From Legionella tucsonensis (GTDB taxonomy: Bacteria; Pseudomonadota; Gammaproteobacteria; Legionellales; Legionellaceae), in contig NZ_LNZA01000001.1 in the NCBI RefSeq assembly GCF_001468035.1, positions 2,687,838 through 2,751,837 of the forward strand: a DNA stretch of 64,000 nucleotides, given 5' to 3'. Shown in pieces: positions 45,682-53,578 of this stretch (positions within the stretch are counted from its first letter, which is position 1; each line of letters starts with the position of its first letter). The notes under the pieces were generated by a model. The model was not told the origin of the DNA. It worked only from the letters and a program-made list of their open reading frames with translations, and made no database searches. A program made the translations under genes and the position numbers.

Positions 45682-46665
45682 ATGGTTTGTATTGTTACCG
45701 GAGCAACAGGTTGTCTTGGACTCAATTTAACTCAACGATTAATCGCAAACGGTCATGAAGTAATCGCTTTAGGACGTAATGTACAGCTTGGTAAAATCCT
45801 TAATCAATCTGGGGCACGATTTATAACCCTGGACTTACTCGATAAAGAGAAATTAAAAAAAGTAGCGCAGGATGCCAAAACCATTTTTCACTGCGCGGCT
45901 CTTTCCAGCCCCTGGGGACGATATAAAGATTTTTATGAGGCCAATGTACTAGGTACTCAACATGTAATTGAAGCAACGCCCCCCAATACACGATTAGTTC
46001 ATGTTTCATCACCAAGTATTTATTTTAATTTCACCGAACAACATAACATCAAGGAAGATGCAGCATTACCTTCAAAACCAGCCAACTATTATGTAAAAAC
46101 CAAATTACTCGCTGAGTCTCTGGTGGATAAGGCCTATCAAGAAAAAAACATGAATGTGATTACCTTACGTCCACGTGCTATTTTCGGCCCTTATGATCGT
46201 GCCATTTTGCCTCGCATGCTCCAGAATGAAAAAAAAGGTATCCTGCCTGTTATTGGTAATGGGAACAATATAATTGATATTACCTATGTCGAAAATGTAG
46301 TAGACAGTTTACTTTTAGCAGCACAGGCAGAACAGAAATTTTGCGGCAAAAAATACAACATAACTAATGGGGAGCCACAAGCTTTAATGACCATTATTTC
46401 GAAACTTTTTAGCGCATTACACAAACCATTGATACCCAAATTTATCCCTTATTCAATTGCAAAAACATATGCTGGCTGCATGGAAAAACTCTATAATCTT
46501 CCCTTTATTCATAAAGAACCGCGTTTGACTCGCTACAGTGCAGCTGTTTTATGTATGGGGCAAACCTTAAACATTGAAGCAGCTCAAAAAGATTTAGTTT
46601 ATCGACCAAAAATCACTATAAATCAAGGAATAGAACGTTTTGCCGAGTGGTATCGAAGATCATGA
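45682..46665 (+). CDS. NAD(P)-dependent epimerase/reductase (OleD/3-beta-HSD-like)
   Basis: 327 residues, extended SDR. Nucleotide motif TGATGCLG at 6-13; catalytic Ser in VSSPSIY and the Tyr-x3-Lys pair in YYVKTK; ALSSPWGRYKDFYEANVLGTQ is characteristic of the group that includes OleD and sterol dehydrogenases. It would reduce a beta-keto intermediate made by the KAS III product upstream. Start is one base after that stop. The frame ends inside the next gene's start (ATGA). Confidence 0.88.
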   Translation: MVCIVTGATGCLGLNLTQRLIANGHEVIALGRNVQLGKILNQSGARFITLDLLDKEKLKKVAQDAKTIFHCAALSSPWGRYKDFYEANVLGTQHVIEATPPNTRLVHVSSPSIYFNFTEQHNIKEDAALPSKPANYYVKTKLLAESLVDKAYQEKNMNVITLRPRAIFGPYDRAILPRMLQNEKKGILPVIGNGNNIIDITYVENVVDSLLLAAQAEQKFCGKKYNITNGEPQALMTIISKLFSALHKPLIPKFIPYSIAKTYAGCMEKLYNLPFIHKEPRLTRYSAAVLCMGQTLNIEAAQKDLVYRPKITINQGIERFAEWYRRS

Positions 46666-47483
46666 TAGAGTATCAATTATTTGAAGCGGGATATTGCACA
46701 CATTGTGAGAAAATGACTTTAAAAAGCGGTCATTGGAAACAATATGAATACCCTGCAATCTGTGCTTTAATTAAACACCCTTTCCAAGGTTATATCCTAT
46801 TTGATACAGGCTATAGCCGCCGATTCAATGACTTAACACAAAAATTTCCCTTTTCCATCTACCGGCGCTTAACGCCTATGGTGTTAAAAAAATCTCTTAA
46901 AGAACAATTAGCAGAACATAATATCCAAGCCTCGGAGATCAAAGCAATTGTGATTTCTCATTTTCATGCGGATCACATTGGTGGTTTAAAAGACTTCCCT
47001 AATGCCCAATTTTTCTGTCATCCTGATGCCATAAACGACATCCGTCACAAAGCAGGAATAAAAGCATTGATGCAGGGATTTTTACCCGAGCTACTTCCTA
47101 AAGACTTTTATGAACGTTTGGTTGTGTTAAAAAATGAAATAGTACTGAAACCAAATTTATCACCCTTTACTGCCGGATTTGATCTTTTTAGTGATGATCA
47201 ACTTATTGCTATTCCTTTGCCGGGTCATGCTAAGGGACAAATTGGTTTGTATTTTAAAGCAGCTCAAGAAACTTTTTTAGTTGCAGACAGCTGTTGGCAC
47301 CAAGAAACCTTTAAAAATCTTGTTTATCCAAGTCTCCTCACTTATTTGCTTCATGATAATAAAGAGGCGTATATACAAACAATCAAGAAATTGCATCAAC
47401 TTTTTAAAAATAATAAAAAAATCGATATTATTCCATCTCATTGCCAACATATACGCGCTCGTCTTTTGGAGAGTCAACAATGA
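46662..47483 (+). CDS. MBL-fold metallo-hydrolase
   Basis: 273 residues from ATG 46662, which overlaps the previous stop by ATGA (a longer frame begins at 46647). The metal motif HFHADHIGG has His100, His102, Asp104 and His105; later ligands are in LPGHAKGQIG and the final SHCQH. Close relatives are lactonase- or thioesterase-like hydrolases. An odd N-terminal CTHCEK motif lies at 12-17. Placed between a reductase and an adenylating enzyme, it probably hydrolyses a pathway thioester or lactone. Confidence 0.88.
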   Translation: MIEYQLFEAGYCTHCEKMTLKSGHWKQYEYPAICALIKHPFQGYILFDTGYSRRFNDLTQKFPFSIYRRLTPMVLKKSLKEQLAEHNIQASEIKAIVISHFHADHIGGLKDFPNAQFFCHPDAINDIRHKAGIKALMQGFLPELLPKDFYERLVVLKNEIVLKPNLSPFTAGFDLFSDDQLIAIPLPGHAKGQIGLYFKAAQETFLVADSCWHQETFKNLVYPSLLTYLLHDNKEAYIQTIKKLHQLFKNNKKIDIIPSHCQHIRARLLESQQ

Positions 47484-48751
47484 TGCTTAGGCTACTTTAT
47501 TATTACTTTAAGACACATTTTCTTAAAAAACGCTTCAAATCACGGGACCAATTATCTGCTTATCAGGAAAAAAGATTTAAAAAGCTCGTAAAAACGACCT
47601 TGTACAAATCCCCTTTTTATCAACCCTATTTGCATAAACCGTTCAATGAATGGCCAATTATCAATAAAAAAATAATGATGCAGCATTTTGATGAGATAAA
47701 TACGGTACAAATAAAAAAAGACCATGCCTTGAAACTGGCTTTAGCAGCAGAACACACACGTGATTTTTCTGCTTTAATCAATGACATTGCGGTTGGGCTT
47801 TCATCTGGAACATCCGGAAGTCGAGGTTTATTTCTTGCCAATGAAAAAGAACGTGATGCCTGGGCTGGCATTTTACTGGCTAAATCCTTACCCAAAGGAC
47901 TCAAGAGAAAAGAGCGCATTGCCTTTTTTCTCAGAGCAAATAGCAGACTCTATACAACGCTGAGTAAAAGAAAAAAAATTCAATTCTATTTTTTTGATTT
48001 ACTCGAAAATTTCGAAGATCATATTGATCGTTTAAATGAAATACAGCCTACCATTATCTCAGCGCCAACCTCTGTATTACTGGCTTTATCCAGAGAAAAG
48101 CACCGTTTATCAATTACCCCTGAAAAAATATTTGCTGTTGCTGAAGTTTTGGAAAAACGCGATGAACTAATTATCAGCAACCTCTTTCAATGTCAGGTGG
48201 CACAAGTCTATCAATGCACCGAAGGGTTTTTAGCCATCAGTGATAAAGAAAGTAATCATTTATTAATGAATGAAGAATATTTAATTATTGAAAAAGAGTG
48301 GCTGGATGAAAAGCGATTTGTTCCTATTATTACTGATCTGCTGCGTACAACACAACCAATCATCCGCTATCGTTTAGATGATGTCTTAATTGAAGAAATA
48401 TCAAACGGAGTTTTTACTCAGCTGGCAGGAATTGAAGGCCGCGAAGGCGATATATGTTATGCAACCAAAAATAATAAAGTGCTTCCGCTTTTTGCCGACC
48501 TAATTCGCCAGAAAATGGCATCCTTTCCTTTTGAATTCGAGGATTATGCTATCCAACAACATGCCTTAAATCAATTTACGATCCAAATCATTCCTGATTT
48601 ATTAGAAAAAGAAGCATTAATAGCTCATTTAAATGAGCTATTTCACTCACAAAATTACGATATCCCTTCCTGGAAATGGCAACCTTTTATAAAAAAAGAA
48701 TTGGGGGCAAAAAATTGCAGAATTCGCACTCTATTCAAAATTACATCTTAA
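47480..48751 (+). CDS. adenylate-forming enzyme related to F390 synthetase/PaaK
   Basis: 423 residues from ATG 47480, overlapping the previous stop by ATGA with GGAGAG upstream; the frame opens earlier at 47441. The phosphate loop SSGTSGSRG is near 108-116, as in PaaK-like ligases; VFTQLAGIEGREGD resembles the hinge region, and RYRLDDVLIEE the motif before it. It should activate a carboxylate as an acyl-adenylate. Members form a clade without assigned substrate. Last gene of the operon; its stop overlaps a PmrA-like box. Confidence 0.82.
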   Translation: MMLRLLYYYFKTHFLKKRFKSRDQLSAYQEKRFKKLVKTTLYKSPFYQPYLHKPFNEWPIINKKIMMQHFDEINTVQIKKDHALKLALAAEHTRDFSALINDIAVGLSSGTSGSRGLFLANEKERDAWAGILLAKSLPKGLKRKERIAFFLRANSRLYTTLSKRKKIQFYFFDLLENFEDHIDRLNEIQPTIISAPTSVLLALSREKHRLSITPEKIFAVAEVLEKRDELIISNLFQCQVAQVYQCTEGFLAISDKESNHLLMNEEYLIIEKEWLDEKRFVPIITDLLRTTQPIIRYRLDDVLIEEISNGVFTQLAGIEGREGDICYATKNNKVLPLFADLIRQKMASFPFEFEDYAIQQHALNQFTIQIIPDLLEKEALIAHLNELFHSQNYDIPSWKWQPFIKKELGAKNCRIRTLFKITS

Positions 48752-48819
48752 TATTCTACTAATTCAACTCAATACAATTCAAGTCAACTAAAATTCGCAA
48801 AATATGCTTTAATTATAAT
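48747..48819 (+). promoter_or_regulatory. PmrA-like box and consensus minus-10 upstream of the candidate effector
   Basis: CTTAATATT at 48747-48755 matches the half-site of the PmrA box used by many Legionella effector genes; after a 2-base gap comes a degenerate second half (ACTAATTCA, 48758-48766). A perfect TATAAT lies at 48814-48819, 40 bases before the ATG at 48859. The distance between box and minus-10 is longer than usual, so the control claim is tentative. Confidence 0.35.
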
Positions 48820-48858
48820 CAATGGGATATTTTTTTTATCATTTATTTGAGTTGAGTT

Positions 48859-50628
48859 ATGAAAATCACTGTAGGGCAAGCTTTATTAATTCTCCTGGCA
48901 AAATACCGTAATAATGCAGAGAAATCTAATGAATTGAAGCATTTATATTTGGCGGGAGCAAAAAACGAAACAACTCAATTAGCAATCGATACTTACCTCA
49001 AAGATCCTGCTTTATCAGGGTTTCAGATCTCCAGAGCTCCCGAAGATATTACCCATGACAGCACTCGTCGTTATTTTGAGACGCATTTGGCTTATGAAAC
49101 ATTAAGCAGCAAGCTGGATAAACTTACTCTAGCCGAAATCAATCAACATTTAGACGCCGTTAAAGGAACTGCATATTGCTCTTATGCAGATCTATACGAG
49201 GAAGTTTTGCAAGGGGAATATTCCCCATCTGATGCCATAGAGCGTGAGTATGCCGATTATCTGACCAAACTTCAGAAGAAAGAAATATTTTCGGAGTTTA
49301 CTGAGGAACAAAGGCAAAAAATCAGCGCGATAGTCTCTACTGCTTTTGTAGCAATGATCATTGCCTCTCAAGGACCCCATTTACTTCCATTAGATATTTA
49401 TGGTGAAGGAGTCTACCTGGAAAGAGGAAAAATAACTAAAGCAAATCAGAGTAAAACAACAACCAGTGCACTTGGTTTATTACAAAGCAGCGATCCTGTT
49501 TCTTTGGATGATCCAGCTCGTATGGCCAAAACCCAAGAGTTTTTAAAACCTTCTGAACAATCAACATACGATCCTAATGCTCAATGGGTTAAGGATAATT
49601 TTTCTCGCCTCGTTCATCCATTCTCAAACTCTATATCAGGAACCATGCTCTGTGAAATACGCGCTTTAGCAAAAATACAAGAGCTTAGGAAATTAGCCGA
49701 TTATATGGATGCTCAGGCAAAACCAACTGATGACGTTACACCGCCAAGTCAAACAATCGATGAAACCACGAAAAAAAATCAAATCGATCTGGTTCTAAGC
49801 ATAATGGAATCCGGTAAAGTAACCTCTGAAGTTCTAGCTAAAGCCGCTGAACTCATACATGAAAGCCAAATAACGTATGAAGTAATAAAACACATCAAAA
49901 AAACCACTGATGAAGCCCTTTTATCATCCAAAGAAAAATTGGGAGCGTTCCTGGCTTTGTATGTTTCCGCCTTGTTATTTAATGCTGGAGGACACAGTTT
50001 ACATGAGTTTGTTGCCCCCTTGGGTCTAGCTCAGATTCAAGAAGAGTTTGCTGACATTGACGGTTTTAGTACTTTAGATCTAGAGGAATTATTTTTAAAT
50101 AGCAATAAAGACGCATTTGATAAAGCCTTAGATAAAGCAATTCGCTACAATGAACATATGATTAAGAAAAGGGCTGTAAAAGAAGAGCTAGGGAGTCTAA
50201 AAAAAGATTTTGATAAAAAATCAATACCTCAGTTAATTACTCATTCCAAACTAAGTGTTGATTCCAGAAAAAATCTTTCAGAACTTGCACAAAAAGACCC
50301 GTATCACGCTGCAGATTGTTTAAGATTAGCTGAAAAATTGCAACAGATAATGACTCAAAACGATACTCGAGTTAAATCAGAATATTTTTCATTCTTTAGA
50401 GAAGGTGCGCAACGACAAGTAATATTAAATAAAAATCTCAACGATGCAATAATAGAACTGAGCAAAGGAAACAAGCAACAAGCAAAAGCAATTATTGAAA
50501 CCACACTAAATGCACTCAAAGATTTTAAATCCAATGATAAACCTGAGCTAAAGTCTCTTCAAAGTTTTTATGATTTAATGGAGAGTCAAGTCATTACAGA
50601 ACAACAAATGGCAATTACTAAAAGTTAG
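48859..50628 (+). CDS. candidate Dot/Icm effector, unknown function
   Basis: 589 residues, not recognised. No signal peptide; the N-terminus MKITVGQALLILLAKYR is amphipathic helix. One hydrophobic stretch near 150-168 (IVSTAFVAMIIASQG), a distinctive segment around 250-265 (LVHPFSNSISGTMLCEIRALA), and a helical, charged C-terminal half from about 290 with a short hydrophobic patch (AFLALYVSALLFNAGG). A possible PmrA box lies upstream and a 2H-phosphoesterase-like gene follows 60 bases later on the same strand. Effector status is inferred from context and composition only. Confidence 0.6.
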   Translation: MKITVGQALLILLAKYRNNAEKSNELKHLYLAGAKNETTQLAIDTYLKDPALSGFQISRAPEDITHDSTRRYFETHLAYETLSSKLDKLTLAEINQHLDAVKGTAYCSYADLYEEVLQGEYSPSDAIEREYADYLTKLQKKEIFSEFTEEQRQKISAIVSTAFVAMIIASQGPHLLPLDIYGEGVYLERGKITKANQSKTTTSALGLLQSSDPVSLDDPARMAKTQEFLKPSEQSTYDPNAQWVKDNFSRLVHPFSNSISGTMLCEIRALAKIQELRKLADYMDAQAKPTDDVTPPSQTIDETTKKNQIDLVLSIMESGKVTSEVLAKAAELIHESQITYEVIKHIKKTTDEALLSSKEKLGAFLALYVSALLFNAGGHSLHEFVAPLGLAQIQEEFADIDGFSTLDLEELFLNSNKDAFDKALDKAIRYNEHMIKKRAVKEELGSLKKDFDKKSIPQLITHSKLSVDSRKNLSELAQKDPYHAADCLRLAEKLQQIMTQNDTRVKSEYFSFFREGAQRQVILNKNLNDAIIELSKGNKQQAKAIIETTLNALKDFKSNDKPELKSLQSFYDLMESQVITEQQMAITKS

Positions 50629-50688
50629 AATTGTTTTCTATCAATAACGTCAATAAAATATTAACTATGCCCCATTATATTATGTATT

Positions 50689-51411
50689 ATGCCCTCTCCA
50701 AAGAAAATCGATGATCAAGGCAATTATCTGGAATTTTCCGGTGTGACCATTATTGCTCATGCAGGACAAATAAATCAAAAACTATGGCAGAATATTTACC
50801 ATTATCTTAAAAGCACTTCAGTGCTATATGACTATTTTTCCCCTCTGCCTTATCAAAGCTATCACATGACCACCTGTAATTTATATACTCAAAAAGAAAT
50901 CCCGGAAAATTGGCTTTCTTTTATATCAAAGAAACTGACGATTTTTCAAAGTATTAATAAAAAACTGATTGAACTACAATTCAATCCCTCAGTTTCAATT
51001 GACGCTATAAATTATTTTTCTGAATTAAAGTTAATTTTATCCATACCCCCAGAACAGCAAACAATAATTCAACAAGTTGCAAAAGAATTTGACTTGGAAA
51101 ATAAAATACCCAATGATTTTCACATTACTTTAGCATATGGATATAGAGAAATTGACGATGAACACGTCTTTAAAGAAATTAAAAATAAAATAGAAGAATT
51201 GCTAAAAATTTGTCAACAATATGAACAAAAAATTATTTTATCTCCTCCAACCTTATGTTTTTTTCGTAGCATGGAACAATTTATTCCTTGGGATGGGACT
51301 ATCAATCCATTTGTTGTAAAATCACCTGCAATCCACTTGCATTTATTTAGCAGTAAAAATGGAGCTCAAAAGAATGAGGTTTCAAAAACTTCTTTTTGTA
51401 TCACCATGTAA
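50689..51411 (+). CDS. 2H-phosphoesterase-like protein (DUF1868-type) with C-terminal CaaX-like box
   Basis: 240 residues. Two histidine motifs of the 2H superfamily are present: HMT (59-61, in YQSYHMTTCN) and HIT (145-147, in DFHITLAYGY), 86 residues apart, as in 2'-5' RNA ligase/cyclic phosphodiesterase folds. The opening LEFSGVTIIAHAG agrees with DUF1868. The protein ends Cys-Ile-Thr-Met, which fits the CaaX pattern used by host farnesyltransferase. Some Legionella effectors are prenylated through such an ending. No bacterial prenylation role is known for it. The ribosome site is poor. It follows the gene at 48859. Confidence 0.7.
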   Translation: MPSPKKIDDQGNYLEFSGVTIIAHAGQINQKLWQNIYHYLKSTSVLYDYFSPLPYQSYHMTTCNLYTQKEIPENWLSFISKKLTIFQSINKKLIELQFNPSVSIDAINYFSELKLILSIPPEQQTIIQQVAKEFDLENKIPNDFHITLAYGYREIDDEHVFKEIKNKIEELLKICQQYEQKIILSPPTLCFFRSMEQFIPWDGTINPFVVKSPAIHLHLFSSKNGAQKNEVSKTSFCITM

Positions 51412-51436
51412 TTAAAAACCACCAATAAACTGAATA

Positions 51437-51462
51437 CTCCCCATAGCATCTTCTATAGGGAG
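51437..51462. terminator. bidirectional terminator-like hairpin
   Basis: CTCCC-C-ATAG and CTAT-A-GGGAG pair over ten positions with one mismatch around CATCTT. It lies between the convergent stops at 51411 (plus) and 51475 (minus). On the minus strand it is followed by T-rich sequence. Confidence 0.5.
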
Positions 51463-51474
51463 CAGAAGAAGAAA

Positions 51475-51612
51475 TTATCGTGATGCCCTTTGAATATCTT
51501 TACCCACGGAAGATACATCTTTTCCAAAACCGTGAACCGTTCCACAAGAGCTTAGTAAGCCAAGTGCTGTAATACAAATACTTACAATTGCTATTTTTTT
51601 CAGAGTGTTCAT
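51475..51612 (-). CDS. entericidin-like lipoprotein
   Basis: 45 residues. The reading gives a basic start (MNTLKKIAIV), a hydrophobic core, the lipobox LSSC with Cys23, and the entericidin hallmark CGTVHGFGKDVSSVGKDIQ. GAGAGGGG lies about 8 bases before the ATG. Entericidins are short bacterial lipoproteins induced by stress; in E. coli EcnA and EcnB act as an antidote/toxin pair. Only one gene is seen here. It should be fixed in the outer membrane. Confidence 0.85.
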   Translation of the reverse strand: MNTLKKIAIVSICITALGLLSSCGTVHGFGKDVSSVGKDIQRASR

Positions 51613-52056
51613 AGTTTTTCCCCTCTCTTTTTGTTTTTAAAATTTTTCCTTCTGTAAATTATTCTAGACCATATTTTTATAAAATTAGAAATTAATAATC
51701 AGTTTAAATAATATGATCATTAATGTATTTTCCAAAAAAATATTGATACATTACTCAATTTAAACACATTTAAAAATTCTAAAAAATTCAAATCAACGCA
51801 TTATTTTCAACAGCTTAATGATCCGCAATGAGATCAACTTATTTTTCCATTGGAGCAATTATCCTGACTTTAGGTTTTATGGTTTATTTGCTAAGCCAGT
51901 TATTTTTCTGTTATGGTTATAGACTCAAATGAGATACTTGTCGTGATCGTTGCAGACCTATGTGTGTTCAACTAAGTAGTGCAGCAGAGTGATTGTTTTA
52001 TACTCAATACTTCCCTATAATCGCACCGGATTTAATAATAAAAAAGGGGCTCTGTT
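51613..52056. other. 444-base intergenic region, no convincing gene
   Basis: Very AT-rich. It must hold the promoter of the entericidin gene (leftward) and of the secreted protein at 52057 (rightward; AAAAGGGG lies about 9 bases before that ATG). A 31-codon frame at 51828-51923 encodes a hydrophobic peptide, but it has no ribosome site. Nothing else is supported. Confidence 0.5.
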
Positions 52057-52446
52057 ATGAAAAAATGGATGGTATTGGCTGCCACCAGCTTGATGATGAT
52101 GAATGCGCACGCAGACAATAAATCTTGGTGTGGTTATAAAGATTATTTTCGTTTAAGTGATGCATCCCACCCTGGCATTTATGTTGTCAGTGGATTTAGC
52201 GATCAGGATGTTTTTCTTCAATTAATTGGTCCTCGCAGTTTTGAAATCAGAGATGGCTTCGAGTGTCGCAGTGGCTATGCTCATGTTACTGTTGCCTACG
52301 ATGCTGAGAATTGGTGTGTTCTTGATATTAAAGATGGTCCATTGATGAACCATCCAACTGTTAGCGCTTCTTGCAACGGAATTCGCTATATTAATACAGT
52401 ATACGATGGTATTGGCAGCTACTCATATACTATTAATCTTGATTAA
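52057..52446 (+). CDS. small secreted protein, unknown function
   Basis: 129 residues. A signal peptide ends at NAHA-DN. The mature part has four cysteines (SWCGY, FECRS, NWCVL, ASCNG) that could form two disulfides, and a beta-rich composition with aromatic alternation (GIYVVSGFSDQDVFLQL). No family recognised. It stands alone with a good ribosome site; a long hairpin follows the stop. Confidence 0.75.
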   Translation: MKKWMVLAATSLMMMNAHADNKSWCGYKDYFRLSDASHPGIYVVSGFSDQDVFLQLIGPRSFEIRDGFECRSGYAHVTVAYDAENWCVLDIKDGPLMNHPTVSASCNGIRYINTVYDGIGSYSYTINLD

Positions 52447-52464
52447 TACAACAAACCTTGATTA

Positions 52465-52519
52465 GGATAAAGGCTCAAGGGACTGGTAGTTATCTATTGA
52501 ATGCTCCTTGCCTTTATCC
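52465..52519. other. strong hairpin downstream of the secreted-protein gene
   Basis: GGATAAAGGC plus AAGG (52465-52480, two-base bulge) pairs with CCTT plus GCCTTTATCC (52506-52519), a 14-bp stem around a 25-base loop. It begins 19 bases after the stop at 52446. No T-run follows, so it may be an RNA-stability or processing element, or a small mobile-type repeat. Confidence 0.5.
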
Positions 52520-52639
52520 ATACCCTATTATGATAAATCCCAATCAGATTATCCTCTTTCCTGGAATGCGGTTAATACTTTTTGTCGATACGCAGCAACT
52601 GTTTCAAAATACTGAGCTTTAGCCTAAATAATATTACGC

Positions 52640-53404
52640 TTAAGTAAGGTCAAACTCCTGGCCACGACGGACAAAACCTGCAAAACCATGCGATTGAGCA
52701 TCAGGTAACTCTCCATCATTGTAATGATATAACCAGATTTTTGCCTTAATCTTGGGATCCAATGTATCTAACTGCTTGAAATGAGAATGTACTCCGCTGG
52801 AGGTTTCCATAGTTTCGCAATCGTGAAAAATAAGCGTTGCATCTCGATAATATTTTTCAAAACGCTCTGGAGTAAACCGTGCATCAGTAGTAATGAAGAA
52901 TGTTTTTCCTTTAAAACCAATGGCCAAACCATAGCTTGGCATCAGCTTCTTATTAGAATAAATATGAATAGTTTGAACTAAATTCAGTTTCAACCCTTCC
53001 CAATTAAAAATGTGCTCGTCCTTGACTATATTAACCAAAAAATAATCACTCAAAATTGCCTCTCTATCATCAAGCGTTCTCAATCCTCCACTTAAGCTAT
53101 GCTCCCATAACCGATGAACCAAATCTTTATGAATGATTAACTGAGGTGGGCCATTAGAAGAAGCAAACTTACGCTGAAAGGCAAACCATTCAATACCACC
53201 TATGTGATCGGCATGCAAATGACTAATATAAACTGCATCAATATCTTGAGGAAGATATCCGGCTTTAGTTAATGAAAAACGAATATCCGTACCACAATCT
53301 ATCAATAGTTTCTTACCACTATCCGTTAGAAGTAGCATATTTGACTGGAAATTTTCAAAATCCGTTCCGATACCACTACCTGCCCCTAAAAATAGCAATT
53401 TCAT
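52640..53404 (-). CDS. MBL-fold metallo-hydrolase (ribonuclease Z-like)
   Basis: 254 residues. MKLLFLGAGSG opening, then metal ligands SHLHADHIGG (His62, His64, Asp66, His67) and the later FITTDARFTP and FHDCET segments, typical of RNase Z/PhnP/PqsE-like lactamase-fold hydrolases. It lacks the long exosite arm of true RNase Z, so a phosphodiesterase or other hydrolase role is more likely. Single-gene unit, divergent from the cyclase at 53579. Confidence 0.85.
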   Translation of the reverse strand: MKLLFLGAGSGIGTDFENFQSNMLLLTDSGKKLLIDCGTDIRFSLTKAGYLPQDIDAVYISHLHADHIGGIEWFAFQRKFASSNGPPQLIIHKDLVHRLWEHSLSGGLRTLDDREAILSDYFLVNIVKDEHIFNWEGLKLNLVQTIHIYSNKKLMPSYGLAIGFKGKTFFITTDARFTPERFEKYYRDATLIFHDCETMETSSGVHSHFKQLDTLDPKIKAKIWLYHYNDGELPDAQSHGFAGFVRRGQEFDLT

Positions 53405-53578
53405 TAATTAATCCCTGAACTAAGTTAAGGATCAAGTCCGAGCTTGTCCTAAAAATTTCCTAATGCACAGATATCTTCTTTATTAAAGAATAGCATTTAA
53501 AATTAGTTATTAGAAATAGCTCTAGTATTATAAATGAGCTATTCTCAATGTAAGTAGATAAGCCAAAATGAGTTAAAC

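Noticed and set aside
51828-51923. 31-codon frame for a hydrophobic peptide
   Set aside because: It has no ribosome site and AT-rich DNA often gives such frames. Kept only as a remark in the intergenic entry.
52640-53404. True RNase Z (tRNA 3' processing)
   Set aside because: The metal motif fits, but the long flexible arm of RNase Z is not visible, so only a general MBL hydrolase is called.
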